This document shows, piece after piece, positions 33,679 through 42,277 of a stretch of 64,000 nt of DNA. Within the stretch, counting starts at the first letter, position 1. The number at the start of each line of letters is the position of its first letter. The notes under the pieces are model-generated. The model searched no databases. It had not been told where the DNA came from and was given only the letters and a program-made list of their open reading frames with translations. Made by a program: the position numbers and the translations under genes. Source of the stretch: Paenibacillus macerans (GTDB lineage: Bacteria; Bacillota; Bacilli; Paenibacillales; Paenibacillaceae); NCBI RefSeq assembly GCF_900454495.1, contig NZ_UGSI01000001.1:1922001-1986000 (forward strand), given 5' to 3'.

Positions 33679-34722
33679 TTATTTGAAGTCGGCCGCGTTT
33701 TCCTTCGTCACTTTTTGGTACGGAATCCAGACGTATTGATTGTCGGTGATTTCAAATCCGACGGAGTCTTTGTTCACTTCCTCGCCTTTGGCCAGCAGGG
33801 AGGCAAGCGTTACGGCGGCTTTACCCTGGTTCTCGGCGTCGTTGAGCACCGTTCCCAGCATCGTGCCTTGTTCAAGCGCCTGAATCGCCGGAGCCGTGGC
33901 GTCTACGCCGACAACCGGCATGTACTTGTCGCCCGTGAAGTAGCCGGCCGCTTTCAAAGCTTCGATTGCGCCCAGCGCCATATCGTCGTTGTTGGCCAGC
34001 ACGGCTTCGATTTTGTCGCCGTTTGCGGCAAGGAACGCGGCCATTTTTTCCTGGCCTTTTACGCGGTCCCACATCGCCGTGTCTTCAGCGACTTTCTCCA
34101 CTTTGATACCGGCGTCTTCAATCGCCTGCACGGAAAACTGCGTGCGCAGCTCGGCGTCCTGGTGTCCAGGTTCGCCTTTCAGCATGACGTACTGCAGCAC
34201 GCCGTCGCCGTTTTTGTCGGCTTCAGGATGCGATTTCCAGTAGTCCACGATGATTTGTCCGGACAGGGTGCCGGATTCTTCGGCTTTCGCGCCGACATAA
34301 TACACTTTGTCCCATTTCTTCATATCTTCCGGCAGCGGCTCGCGGTTCAGGAACACCACCGGCGTATCCTTCGCTTTCGCCTTGTCGATAATGACGCCTG
34401 CCGCCGTCCGGTCCACCGGATTGACGATCAGCGCGTTCGTCTTTTTCGTTAGGAACAAATCGATCTTGTCGTTTTGCGTCGGCTGCGAGTTTTGGCTGTC
34501 TACGATATCCACCTTTGCGATGCCGTCCGCGTTTTTCTCGATCGCGTTGCGGACGCCGGTCATAAACGTATCGTCAAATTTGTAAATCGCCACGCCGACG
34601 TTCGGCGTTGAGCTTCCTCCTCCGTTGCCGCCGCCGCTCGCCGAGCTCCCGCCGTTGGAGCAGCCCGCCATCGTTGCGCCCAGCATGGCCGCAGCCAACA
34701 TTACCGTAGTCATCTTTTTCAT
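33679..34722 (-). CDS. mglB: Galactose-binding lipoprotein of the ABC transporter
   Basis: A 347-aa lipoprotein. Start ATG 34722 (MKKMTTVMLAAAML) follows GCAGGAGGTCAG; the longer frame from 34791 has no site. The lipobox is TMAGC, then a Gly/Ser-rich linker. Features of galactose-binding MglB are clear: GVAIYKFDDTFMTGVRNAIE, DSQNSQPTQNDKIDLFL, VNPVDRTAAG, LKGEPGHQDAELRT, AMWDRVKGQ, VLANNDDMALGAIEAL and VVGVDA. It captures sugar at the cell surface for MglA/MglC. It is first gene of the mgl operon, with a cre box in its leader. Confidence 0.95.
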   Translation of the reverse strand: MKKMTTVMLAAAMLGATMAGCSNGGSSASGGGNGGGSSTPNVGVAIYKFDDTFMTGVRNAIEKNADGIAKVDIVDSQNSQPTQNDKIDLFLTKKTNALIVNPVDRTAAGVIIDKAKAKDTPVVFLNREPLPEDMKKWDKVYYVGAKAEESGTLSGQIIVDYWKSHPEADKNGDGVLQYVMLKGEPGHQDAELRTQFSVQAIEDAGIKVEKVAEDTAMWDRVKGQEKMAAFLAANGDKIEAVLANNDDMALGAIEALKAAGYFTGDKYMPVVGVDATAPAIQALEQGTMLGTVLNDAENQGKAAVTLASLLAKGEEVNKDSVGFEITDNQYVWIPYQKVTKENAADFK

Positions 34723-34768
34723 TCGTATCTGACCTCCTGCATCGTTTTGGATTTCTGTAAGTTCTCCC

Positions 34769-34784
34769 TTGGATACGTTTTCAT
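34769..34784 (-). promoter_or_regulatory. CcpA cre box upstream of mglB
   Basis: On the minus strand ATGAAAACGTATCCAA matches the WTGNAANCGNWNNCAW consensus at every fixed position. It lies 47-62 bp before the mglB start and overlaps a CATAAT -10-like hexamer (34783-34788), so CcpA binding should repress the operon when glucose is present. Confidence 0.65.
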
Positions 34785-34863
34785 TATGCAACGGTTTGTG
34801 TCGAATTCGAATCTAAAATTCTGAGATGTTCTATAAAAATTCTAATGAGGTTGATGTGGAAAA

Positions 34864-34906
34864 CGAAAAACAGCAAGCCGTTCGGAAGGTTCCGAACGGC
34901 TTGCTG
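34864..34906 (-). terminator. Rho-independent terminator of the metallo-hydrolase gene
   Basis: A perfect 17-bp stem (34871-34887 with 34890-34906), then TTTTTCG on the minus transcript, 24 bp after the stop. It separates the hydrolase gene from mglBAC. Confidence 0.9.
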
Positions 34907-34929
34907 CCGATTGTTTCTGCTGCCAAGGG

Positions 34930-35748
34930 TTAACGCATCCCTTCTGCGGCATATCTTCCCTGCTCGGGGACCGCGAGCTCTTCAAAATGCTCGGCAAGAC
35001 GCCTCAGCCCGGCGCGCAAGGCTTCCCCGCCAAGCGGCTGCCCATGCCCGGTCACCGCCGACTCCGGCGAGAGCGCCGCCAAGCGCTCCACCGAACGCCC
35101 GGCCGCCGGCCAGTCCGGCGTAAAATACATCGGCGGACCGTGCACCTCCACCGTTTGCGCGGCTACGGCCAACGCCGATTCCTGCTTGACGGTGATGAAG
35201 GCGTCGCCGGCGATCAGGAATCGGTCCTGCTCGCGGAACAACGCGATGTGCCCCGGACTGTGTCCGGGCGTGTGAATCCATTTCCATTCGGGCATTCCGG
35301 GCACTTGGCCATCATCCGGCAATGGATGAACCCGCTCGCCCAAATCGATCGCCCGGTTGGGGTATAACGGAGCTACGCCCGCCATCAGGCCGCCGCCGAC
35401 GGTAGGGTCGCCCTCCGGGTAATCTTTTCCCCCCGTTAAATAGGGCAGCTCCGCGGGGTGGGCATATACGGGTACATTCCATTTTTGCGCGAGCTCTTTC
35501 ACGCCCCCGACATGATCGAAATGGCCGTGCGTCAAAACGATGCATGCCGGCGGCCGGTGAAAGACGGACTCGGCTTCCTCCGATAACGCTCCCGTCAAAG
35601 GCCCGATTCCGGTATCCACCAGCACCCAATCCCCTTGCTTCGCATTCCCGACGAAACAGACGTTAACGATGAGCATGCGGACGCTCCATACATCTTCGGC
35701 CACCCGTACCGTATCCACCAATCCCGTGGCCAGCAAACTTCTTTCCAT
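34930..35748 (-). CDS. Metallo-beta-lactamase-fold hydrolase
   Basis: A 272-aa cytoplasmic protein. Metal-binding motifs are LTHGHFDHVGGV, HTPGHSPGHIAL, IAGDAFI and TGHGQPLGG, giving the usual two-metal site. The overall style is that of glyoxalase II-like/YflN-type enzymes of Bacilli, which hydrolyse thioesters or lactones. Start ATG 35748 has TAGGAGGATATC upstream. It lies between the sugar-sensing trio and mglBAC on the same strand but has its own terminator, so a role in galactose use is not shown. The substrate is unknown. Confidence 0.87.
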   Translation of the reverse strand: MERSLLATGLVDTVRVAEDVWSVRMLIVNVCFVGNAKQGDWVLVDTGIGPLTGALSEEAESVFHRPPACIVLTHGHFDHVGGVKELAQKWNVPVYAHPAELPYLTGGKDYPEGDPTVGGGLMAGVAPLYPNRAIDLGERVHPLPDDGQVPGMPEWKWIHTPGHSPGHIALFREQDRFLIAGDAFITVKQESALAVAAQTVEVHGPPMYFTPDWPAAGRSVERLAALSPESAVTGHGQPLGGEALRAGLRRLAEHFEELAVPEQGRYAAEGMR

Positions 35749-35851
35749 CGCGGATATCCTCCTAGGGCTAATAGTTACGCAGGTAAGGCGCGGTTACCCA
35801 GTAATATGCCCCGAGTCCGCCGTTTCCCCTCATTAATATAGAAAAGAAACG

Positions 35852-36832
35852 TCACTTGACGAAGGGAAACAGCAGCTTTTGATTTTCCGGCCACAGCATA
35901 TTGTCCAGATCGATCAGCTTGGTGTCGGTCGGCAGTTTGTCTTCCAATTTCTCGCCGTGGGCCGCCTTCACCGCGGCGGTCACGGCCAAATAACCGTTGT
36001 TGAACGGATTTTGCACGACCATCGCCTGCACTTTTTCCTCCTGCAGCAGCTCCAGCATTTCCGGCGGATTGTCAAAGGCGATCATCTTTATATGACCGTT
36101 TCCCGATTCATCCACCGCTTTGCCCGCTCCGATCGAGGACTCCGCGCTTAGAGAGACGATGCCGTCCAGGCCGGGGAACCGTTTCAGCATATCCACCGTC
36201 AGGTTGTACGCCAGCGTTTCGTCCGAGCCGCAATACAAGGTATCAACGACCTTGACCCCGGGAAACCGGGCGACATAGTCGAGGAAGCCCTCCTCCCGCT
36301 GACCCGCGTTGCGGGCCCCTTTCACGAAATTGATGATCCCGATTTCACTGTCCGGACCGGTCAGCTCCACCAGGCGTTCCGCCGCCTTCTGGCCCGCTTC
36401 ATAATTGTTGGTCCCGACGTACGTTTTCACTTTTGTGGACGCCACCTCCGAATCGATGGAGATGACCGGAATATTAAAATAAGATGTCCGGTCCGTCGCC
36501 TGTCCCAGCGCCTCATAGTCGGTGGCCGCCAGCACGATCGCGTCCGGCTTGCGCTTGATTGACTCCTCCATCAGCCGGATCTGGCCCTCCACGTCGTTTT
36601 CGTTATCCGGGGCAAGAAAATTCAGTTGGACATTATATTCTTTGGCTGCGACCTCCGCCCCCAGCTTCGTCGTCTTCCAATAATCGCCGCGGTCCATTTT
36701 GACGATCATATCGACAACGACCGGTTTCCCGTTATCCGGGGGCAAATTCCCGGACCCGGCGCACGAAGACAACAAAACGGCCAGCACAACCTCCAGCATT
36801 GCAAATACCGCTTTCGGCATAAGTCTGCTCAT
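35852..36832 (-). CDS. Sugar-binding lipoprotein, probable sensory partner of the adjacent kinase
   Basis: A 326-aa lipoprotein with lipobox LLSSC and a periplasmic-binding-protein type I fold: VVDMIVKMDRGDYWKTTKLG, PDAIVLAATDYEALGQA, TYVGTNNYEAGQKAAERL, FVKGARNAGQREEGF and IKMIAFDNPPEML. ATG 36832 overlaps the kinase stop by 4 bp (ATGA), and no permease follows directly. Coupling to a YesM-type kinase rather than to a transporter suggests a sensory role, like the XylFII-LytS xylose sensor of clostridia. Such proteins pass the ligand signal to the kinase outside the membrane. Identity of the sugar is inferred from nearby mglBAC. Confidence 0.85.
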   Translation of the reverse strand: MSRLMPKAVFAMLEVVLAVLLSSCAGSGNLPPDNGKPVVVDMIVKMDRGDYWKTTKLGAEVAAKEYNVQLNFLAPDNENDVEGQIRLMEESIKRKPDAIVLAATDYEALGQATDRTSYFNIPVISIDSEVASTKVKTYVGTNNYEAGQKAAERLVELTGPDSEIGIINFVKGARNAGQREEGFLDYVARFPGVKVVDTLYCGSDETLAYNLTVDMLKRFPGLDGIVSLSAESSIGAGKAVDESGNGHIKMIAFDNPPEMLELLQEEKVQAMVVQNPFNNGYLAVTAAVKAAHGEKLEDKLPTDTKLIDLDNMLWPENQKLLFPFVK

Positions 36833-38619
36833 GATTCCACCCCGTCCTTTTGCGCATTCTCCGGCTTGACCGCCGGAATCGTAATCGTTGCCAACGTCCC
36901 TTCCTCCGGCTCGCTGTCGAACTTTAATCCGTAGCCTGGACCGTAATACAGCACAATCCGCTCCTGCACATTGCGTACGCCGACGCCCGAACCGGATTCG
37001 CTGCGCACCGCGCCTTTCATCAGCTTTTCCACCGTTTCCGGCGGCATGCCGACGCCGTTGTCGCGGATGCGGAATACCAGATGTTCCCCCTCCAAACGGG
37101 CCTCCACGCCGATAAAACCCGCTTCCGCCGATTTCTCGATGCCATGATGGATCGCATTTTCCACCAGAGGCTGCAGGATCAGCTTTAACGTCCGGCATTC
37201 GAGCGCCGCTTCATCGGCCACGATCTCGTACCTGAACTTGTTCTTGAAACGGATCGTCTGGATGATCAGGTAGTGCCGCACATGCTCCAGCTCTTCCTGG
37301 ACGGAAATGACATGGCTGCCTTGGCTTAAACTGATGCGAAAAAAACGCGACAGCGAGGTAATCGTCGTCACGACTTCCTCGTTCCTTCCCAGCTCCGCCA
37401 GGCGCGTTGCCGAATTCAGCGTATTATAGAGGAAATGCGGATTGATTTGCGACTGCAGCACGTCAAGCTCGCTTTTCCGCTTCGCTTCCTGCTCCTGGAT
37501 GATCTGGTCCATCAGCTCGCGGATCCGCCGCAGCATCAGGTTGAATCTCTTGGACAACTGCTCCACTTCATAAGCCCCGCTCACGTGGACAATCGTGCCG
37601 AAATCGCCGCGTTCAACCATCTGCACCGATCTTTCCAGCCTGCGGATCGGCTGTGAAATGCGGGCGGATACGTAGATGTTGATGGCGAGTATGATGATGA
37701 TCACCGCGGGCAGGAACCAAGTCAAAAAGACGCCAAGCTCCCGCTTCGTCGTCAAAAACTCGTCCGCGTAAGCCACGCCGACGATTTTCCAGCCGGCCGG
37801 CTTCACCGTTTGAATCGTAATGATGCGCTGCTCCCCGTCGGATTCGTCGAAATACCGGCCGTAGGCGTAGTTAAGCACCGGCTCCAAATTCTCGTATTTC
37901 AATCCGGCATAGATGAGCTGCTGCTGAGGATGGTATACGATATTCCCGACCGCGTCGATAATGTAAGCGTAGCCTTTTTTGCCGAGGCTGACGCGCTGGC
38001 TGAGCTGGTCGATGGTGCGGAAATTGATGTCGATGACCAGCACGCCCTGTTTCAGCGAATTCCGGTCCCAGTATTGGACCGTTTTGCTCATCGACACGAC
38101 CCAACGGTACTCCCATTTAAACAAATTTTGAATATGGGGCGGCGTAAACTGCAGCTTGCCCGGGTTCTCCATCGCGGATTCGAACCACAGCTGCTCCTGA
38201 AGCCTCGTATTTTGACGCATCGGAATTTCCGGGACATTGCGCACCAGCTTGCCTTCTTCGGTAAACAGCGCGATCGACACCAGATCCTCCCGCGTATTCA
38301 GCACCGTACCGAGCTCGTTCCCGAGCCGCTCGTCCGAAGCAGCTTCGGGCGTTGAAGCGATTTTGTGCTCCGTAAGTTCGAATACATCCTGCATCCCGCT
38401 CACGTAGAGCTCCAAATTGGAGTTCACCTGCTCGACGATTTCCTCCAGGCTAAGCTCCACATTCTTTTCGGCGGCGCGGGTAAAACGGTTGTACAGCAAA
38501 GTGCTGACCAGCACGACCGTAAGCACCGTAACGATGATGGAGGAAAAGGAGATAAGCGTCTGAATATTCCGGATATGAAAACCCCGAAGCAGCTGTTTGG
38601 CCGATTTCCACAGCCTCAT
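36829..38619 (-). CDS. YesM/LytS-type sensor histidine kinase
   Basis: A 596-aa membrane kinase. TM1 (about 20-42) and TM2 (about 290-312) bracket an extracytoplasmic dCache-like sensor. A HAMP linker (ISQPIRRLERSVQMVERGDF) follows. The His_kinase domain has the phospho-acceptor in QINPHFLYNTLNS, and the ATPase domain has LVENAIHHGI, RDNGVGMP and GSGVGVRNVQERI. This is the standard partner of AraC-type YesN regulators. It overlaps the regulator gene upstream and the binding-protein gene downstream by 4 bp each, indicating tight translational coupling. Confidence 0.94.
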   Translation of the reverse strand: MRLWKSAKQLLRGFHIRNIQTLISFSSIIVTVLTVVLVSTLLYNRFTRAAEKNVELSLEEIVEQVNSNLELYVSGMQDVFELTEHKIASTPEAASDERLGNELGTVLNTREDLVSIALFTEEGKLVRNVPEIPMRQNTRLQEQLWFESAMENPGKLQFTPPHIQNLFKWEYRWVVSMSKTVQYWDRNSLKQGVLVIDINFRTIDQLSQRVSLGKKGYAYIIDAVGNIVYHPQQQLIYAGLKYENLEPVLNYAYGRYFDESDGEQRIITIQTVKPAGWKIVGVAYADEFLTTKRELGVFLTWFLPAVIIIILAINIYVSARISQPIRRLERSVQMVERGDFGTIVHVSGAYEVEQLSKRFNLMLRRIRELMDQIIQEQEAKRKSELDVLQSQINPHFLYNTLNSATRLAELGRNEEVVTTITSLSRFFRISLSQGSHVISVQEELEHVRHYLIIQTIRFKNKFRYEIVADEAALECRTLKLILQPLVENAIHHGIEKSAEAGFIGVEARLEGEHLVFRIRDNGVGMPPETVEKLMKGAVRSESGSGVGVRNVQERIVLYYGPGYGLKFDSEPEEGTLATITIPAVKPENAQKDGVES

Positions 38620-40289
38620 GGATTTCTCGCCCCGCCGCGGTATTCTTTGGGGGAGATGCCGAATTTTTTACGGAAGCAAAAGCTGAAATAGTTCGGATCG
38701 GAAAAACCGACCCGCTCGGCGATTTCAAACGCCTTCAAATCGGTGGCGGCGAGCAAACGCTGGGCGGCTTCCATCCGCACCCCCAGCAAATAGCTTACAA
38801 AGGTCGTTTTCGTTTCCTTTTTGAAAATATTGCTGAAATAACCGGCGCTGATATGCAAATGCCGGCATACTTTGGCGATCGAGAGATCGTGGTCCCCGTA
38901 ATTGGCCAAAATGTATTCCTTTGCTTCCTCAACCAGCTTGTTATAGCTGGATTGACGGTCCGAAGCGATCGAATGCTTCAGCTTCATGCAAATGTCCAAA
39001 AACCAGGCTTTCGCCTCGTCCGCGTGGGCAAATTTGGCAAATGTTCCGAGAAAACCGGGCCCCTCGCCAAACAGCTTGTCCAAATCCGCATGGCTGTCCT
39101 TGGCCACTTTGATGACCGCAGTCAACATTTCCAGCAGGTAAACCTGGAAGTCCTGATAGGATACTTTGTTGTCGGCCAATACGCCAAACATGTCCTCAAG
39201 GAGCCGCTCCAGCTCCTGATCGCTTCCCACTTTCAGGCAGCGCACCAGTTCCTTCTCTTTCAGTTCATCGACCGCCAGCGGCACGTACTCCCGGGACTCC
39301 ACAACCTCGATCCAGATCACCTTGTTCCCGCCCAGGATCACCCGGTAATCAAGCGCCTTCAGCGCTTCCTCATAGGAGGTTACGGCATCGTTCAGACGGG
39401 CGGCCGCCCGGCCGGCTCCGATCGTGACCGTCAGCTTCAGAAACCGCTCCACACTGAAGCGGATTTCCTCCAGCAGCTGCAGCGTCCGGGCGGCCAGATC
39501 CTCGCTGCCCTCATGGCGCCGGATGCTCAGCAGCACCACCTCGTCATGGTGGATAAACGCTTTATCCGCCGGATGCCCTTTTACGATTTCATCGGCGATA
39601 TTATAGACGGCGAACAACCGCAGTTGGGTATCGTTCGTATCTTTTAAAGATATCGAACCGCTTGCCATGCGGGTTTTATCCCCGCCTCCGTTGCCTGCCG
39701 CTTCCTTCCTGCCCGGCGCGGCATCGATGCGAAGAACCGAAACCATGTATTCGCTGCCGTTTAAATCAAGCCCGTAATGCTGGCTTTTTTCCTGGATCTC
39801 CGTTTCCCTTAGCCGCCTGGATACGAGCGAGGACAGGAACAGACTTTGGAGCACGGGGAGGTTTTTGCGGTAATGCTCGGTCAGCAGCTGCACGTTTTCC
39901 TTTTCGGCGAGCTCCGCGTCGATCTGCTCCTTCACCTTGCGCAAAATATCCGCCAGCTCCGCCGCCGAAAACGGTTTCAAAATATACTCGTCGATGCCGA
40001 GCCGGATCGCTTTTTGCGCATATTCGAATTCCTCGTAACCGGTCAGGATAATGATCTTCGTCGCCGGATAATGGCCGCGGATCCACTCGGCTAACTGCAG
40101 GCCGTTCATAAACGGCATTTGAATATCGGTAACGACTACATCAGGCACATGCTTCTCGACCATTTCCGCGGCTTCCTTGCCGTTTTCGGCCGTGTCCGCC
40201 ACCGCAAACCCGACGCTTTCCCAGTCGATCAACTGCAGCAGCCCTTCCCGCACATCCTCTTCGTCATCGGCCAAAATCAACTTGTACAT
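38616..40289 (-). CDS. YesN-type response regulator with AraC output domain
   Basis: A 557-aa protein. Start ATG 40289 (MYKLILADDEEDVREG) has AGAGG 11 bases upstream; an in-frame ATG at 40310 lies inside a tandem repeat. The receiver domain shows the acidic pair ADDEEDV, phospho-acceptor in VVTDIQMPFMNG and Lys in YILKPF. A long middle region (about 130-440) precedes the C-terminal AraC double helix-turn-helix (SIAKVCRHLHISAGYFSNIF; FEIAERVGFSDPNYFSFCFR). It is first gene of the sensory trio and probably activates mglBAC. Confidence 0.93.
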   Translation of the reverse strand: MYKLILADDEEDVREGLLQLIDWESVGFAVADTAENGKEAAEMVEKHVPDVVVTDIQMPFMNGLQLAEWIRGHYPATKIIILTGYEEFEYAQKAIRLGIDEYILKPFSAAELADILRKVKEQIDAELAEKENVQLLTEHYRKNLPVLQSLFLSSLVSRRLRETEIQEKSQHYGLDLNGSEYMVSVLRIDAAPGRKEAAGNGGGDKTRMASGSISLKDTNDTQLRLFAVYNIADEIVKGHPADKAFIHHDEVVLLSIRRHEGSEDLAARTLQLLEEIRFSVERFLKLTVTIGAGRAAARLNDAVTSYEEALKALDYRVILGGNKVIWIEVVESREYVPLAVDELKEKELVRCLKVGSDQELERLLEDMFGVLADNKVSYQDFQVYLLEMLTAVIKVAKDSHADLDKLFGEGPGFLGTFAKFAHADEAKAWFLDICMKLKHSIASDRQSSYNKLVEEAKEYILANYGDHDLSIAKVCRHLHISAGYFSNIFKKETKTTFVSYLLGVRMEAAQRLLAATDLKAFEIAERVGFSDPNYFSFCFRKKFGISPKEYRGGARNP

Positions 40290-40300
40290 CGGTGGACCAT

Positions 40301-40330
40301 CCTCTTTCATTCTCTTTCATTCTCTTTCAT
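40301..40330 (-). repeat. Three 10-bp tandem repeats overlapping the regulator's ribosome site
   Basis: On the minus strand the unit is ATGAAAGAGA twice, then ATGAAAGAGG. The last unit supplies the AGAGG ribosome site of the YesN-type gene, and each unit contains an ATG in a different frame because 10 is not a multiple of 3. Confidence 0.75.
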
Positions 40331-40536
40331 CCTCTTCTTTATCCCTGGAATTCCCCCCGATTTTATCGTATCGCCCGCAAAAAGTAAATGACGCTCCGGT
40401 AAACGCGGAAGGACGAGAAGCAAGACCTTAGTCTAGTTTTATTTCCGCCTCCGGTCTGTTTTTGTATTCCCGCAAACGAAGTACCATGATAATATCAAAT
40501 GGAACTGCAATCAATTCAAATGTTGGTGGTTAAACA

Positions 40537-41127
40537 ATGTCGAATGAAACGCAAATCTACATCTTATTAAGCAATCCGAAAACCTGGGTCGCCAAGATGA
40601 TCGGCCTTTATACGAGAGCCCCGTTCAATCATGCTTCCATCGCTTTTGACCCCGAGCTCCGCGAAGTTTACAGCTTCGGGCGAAAGCACCCGCTCATTCC
40701 GATTTACGGCGGGTTCGTCAAGGAAGACATTCACGGCGGCGTATTCGCAAAAGCAACCTGCGCCTTGTACAGCTGCAAAGTCAGCAAGGAAACCTATATG
40801 CACATGCGAAACTACGTGAAAAAATTCGAAGAAAACGGCGAACAGTATAACTATAATTTTCTCGGCCTTTTGGGCGTCATTCTCAACATGGAGCTAGGCG
40901 GGGAAAAATCCTATTTTTGCTCCCAGTTCGTCAGCGCCGTGTTTCAGGAAGCCGGCGTCAAGCTGCTCGACAAGTCCGCCGGGTTAACGACCCCGTCCGA
41001 TCTGTCGACCTGCTCCTTCCTGAAGCTGGTGTTCCGCGGAAACCTGGAAACGTACCGCGAGCTGTACTGCTATTCCCGCAGAGCCGCGGCTTCGCTGGAG
41101 CAGCATCAATTGTATGCCGCGAATTAA
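40537..41127 (+). CDS. Permuted papain-like (YiiX/NlpC-P60-related) protein
   Basis: A 196-aa protein without signal peptide. The motif TRAPFNHASIAFDP supplies a histidine and GEKSYFCSQFVSAVFQEAG a cysteine. This His-before-Cys order is typical of the circularly permuted NlpC/P60 (YiiX/YaeF/C92) group of amidases or thiol hydrolases. The start ATG 40537 has TGGTGG upstream. It is monocistronic and divergent from the regulator gene. The substrate (a peptide, lipid or wall fragment) is unknown; activity would need the Cys in YFCS and the His in FNHAS. Confidence 0.72.
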   Translation: MSNETQIYILLSNPKTWVAKMIGLYTRAPFNHASIAFDPELREVYSFGRKHPLIPIYGGFVKEDIHGGVFAKATCALYSCKVSKETYMHMRNYVKKFEENGEQYNYNFLGLLGVILNMELGGEKSYFCSQFVSAVFQEAGVKLLDKSAGLTTPSDLSTCSFLKLVFRGNLETYRELYCYSRRAAASLEQHQLYAAN

Positions 41128-41572
41128 TTCTGGCAAGCAAGCGAGCGCATAAGGGAAAAAAATGGCGTTATTTCGGCCGTTTCCCCCATTTCGAGTGAAA
41201 TAGGGGAAACTTATGTCGCTATTTTTTCAAATCGCAGGGGGATGCCCGCTTTTGGCATCATTCATCGGAAAATAAGGACATAAAATTCCGCTAATGGGGA
41301 TGAACATGTTCAACTCTGGAAAATAAGACCTTAAAGTTCCGCTATTTTTATAACTTTAATAGCAAAGGGCTGCACTCCCTCCGGCAGCCGGTCACCGGCC
41401 GCATATGCTCTGGGGAACGCAGTCCTTTGTTGATTTGCGGCACTTGGCACCGTACGCAAGCTTTACGGCGAAACGGCCGTTTTTGCTTTCCTCGCCGGGA
41501 AACGCCGGGAAACGCCGGGAAACGCTTGCCGCCTGAAAGCTTGCTGTGCAGCCATACAGAATCGTCCGCATT
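41128..41572. other. Intergenic region with dispersed and tandem repeats, no credible gene
   Basis: Holds a hairpin with GTTTCCCC/GGGGAAAC arms (41179-41210). Two near-copies of a 27-base block starting GGAAAATAAG and ending TTCCGCTA follow (about 41269 and 41320). Three perfect 10-bp units CGCCGGGAAA lie at 41493-41522. A short minus-strand ORF (41392-41628) overlaps the start of the LivF tail and has unusual composition; I do not call it. Confidence 0.6.
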
Positions 41573-42277
41573 TTAGGCCAGGTAAGCCTCCTTAACCTGC
41601 TCATTGGATAGCAGCCGCCCGGCTTCATCCTCCAGCAAAATTTCCCCGGTCTGCATCACGTAGCCGCGATGGGCGATCTGCAGCGCCTGAAAAGCGTTTT
41701 GCTCCACCAGCAGCACGGTCATGCCTTCCCGGTTCAGCTCCTGGATGATTTCGAAAATCTGCTCCACAATGATCGGGGCCAGCCCCATCGACGGCTCATC
41801 AAGCAGCAGGATTTTCGGCTCCATCATCAGCGCCCTGCCGATCGCAAGCATTTGCTGTTCCCCGCCGCTCATCGTTCCGCCCATTTGCCCAAGCCGTTCC
41901 TTCAGCCGCGGAAAATAAGCAAACACCCGCTCCATCCGTTGCTTGACCGCCTTTTTATCGCCTACCGAAAAAGCCCCCAGTTCCAAATTTTCCTTCACCG
42001 TCAGACGCGGGAAAATGTGCCGCCCCTCCGGCACGTGCGCGATCCCTTTCAGGGCCGCCCGGTGCGGCGGCAGCGAAGACATCTCGCTCCCGGCAAAGCG
42101 GATTTCACCGACGGTATTCACCTGCCCGCAGATCGCCTTCAGCGTCGTCGATTTACCGGCCCCGTTCGAGCCGATCAGCGAGACGATTTCCCCTTCCTCC
42201 ACCTTAAGAGAGATGCCCTTCAACGCCTCGATGGCGCCGTAATAAGCGCGGACTTCGCCCAGCTCCAAGAGACTCAT
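41573..42277 (-). CDS. livF: Branched-chain amino acid ABC transporter, ATP-binding protein LivF
   Basis: A 234-aa ATPase with Walker A GSNGAGKSTTLKAICG, signature MSGGEQQMLAIGRA and Walker B ILLLDEPSMGLAP (the SMGLAP form is typical of LivF), plus VEQNAFQAL with the switch region. ATG 42277 overlaps the livG stop by 4 bp. It is last gene of livKHMGF. With LivG it powers import of leucine, isoleucine, valine or related amino acids. Confidence 0.94.
   Translation of the reverse strand: MSLLELGEVRAYYGAIEALKGISLKVEEGEIVSLIGSNGAGKSTTLKAICGQVNTVGEIRFAGSEMSSLPPHRAALKGIAHVPEGRHIFPRLTVKENLELGAFSVGDKKAVKQRMERVFAYFPRLKERLGQMGGTMSGGEQQMLAIGRALMMEPKILLLDEPSMGLAPIIVEQIFEIIQELNREGMTVLLVEQNAFQALQIAHRGYVMQTGEILLEDEAGRLLSNEQVKEAYLA

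Noticed and set aside
36833..37198. N-terminal extension of the sugar-binding lipoprotein frame
   Set aside because: It lies within the kinase gene in another frame; the lipoprotein signal peptide begins at ATG 36832.
41392..41628. 78-aa minus-strand ORF ahead of the liv operon end
   Set aside because: It overlaps the 3' end of livF and a tandem repeat, has no ribosome site and a random-looking composition.
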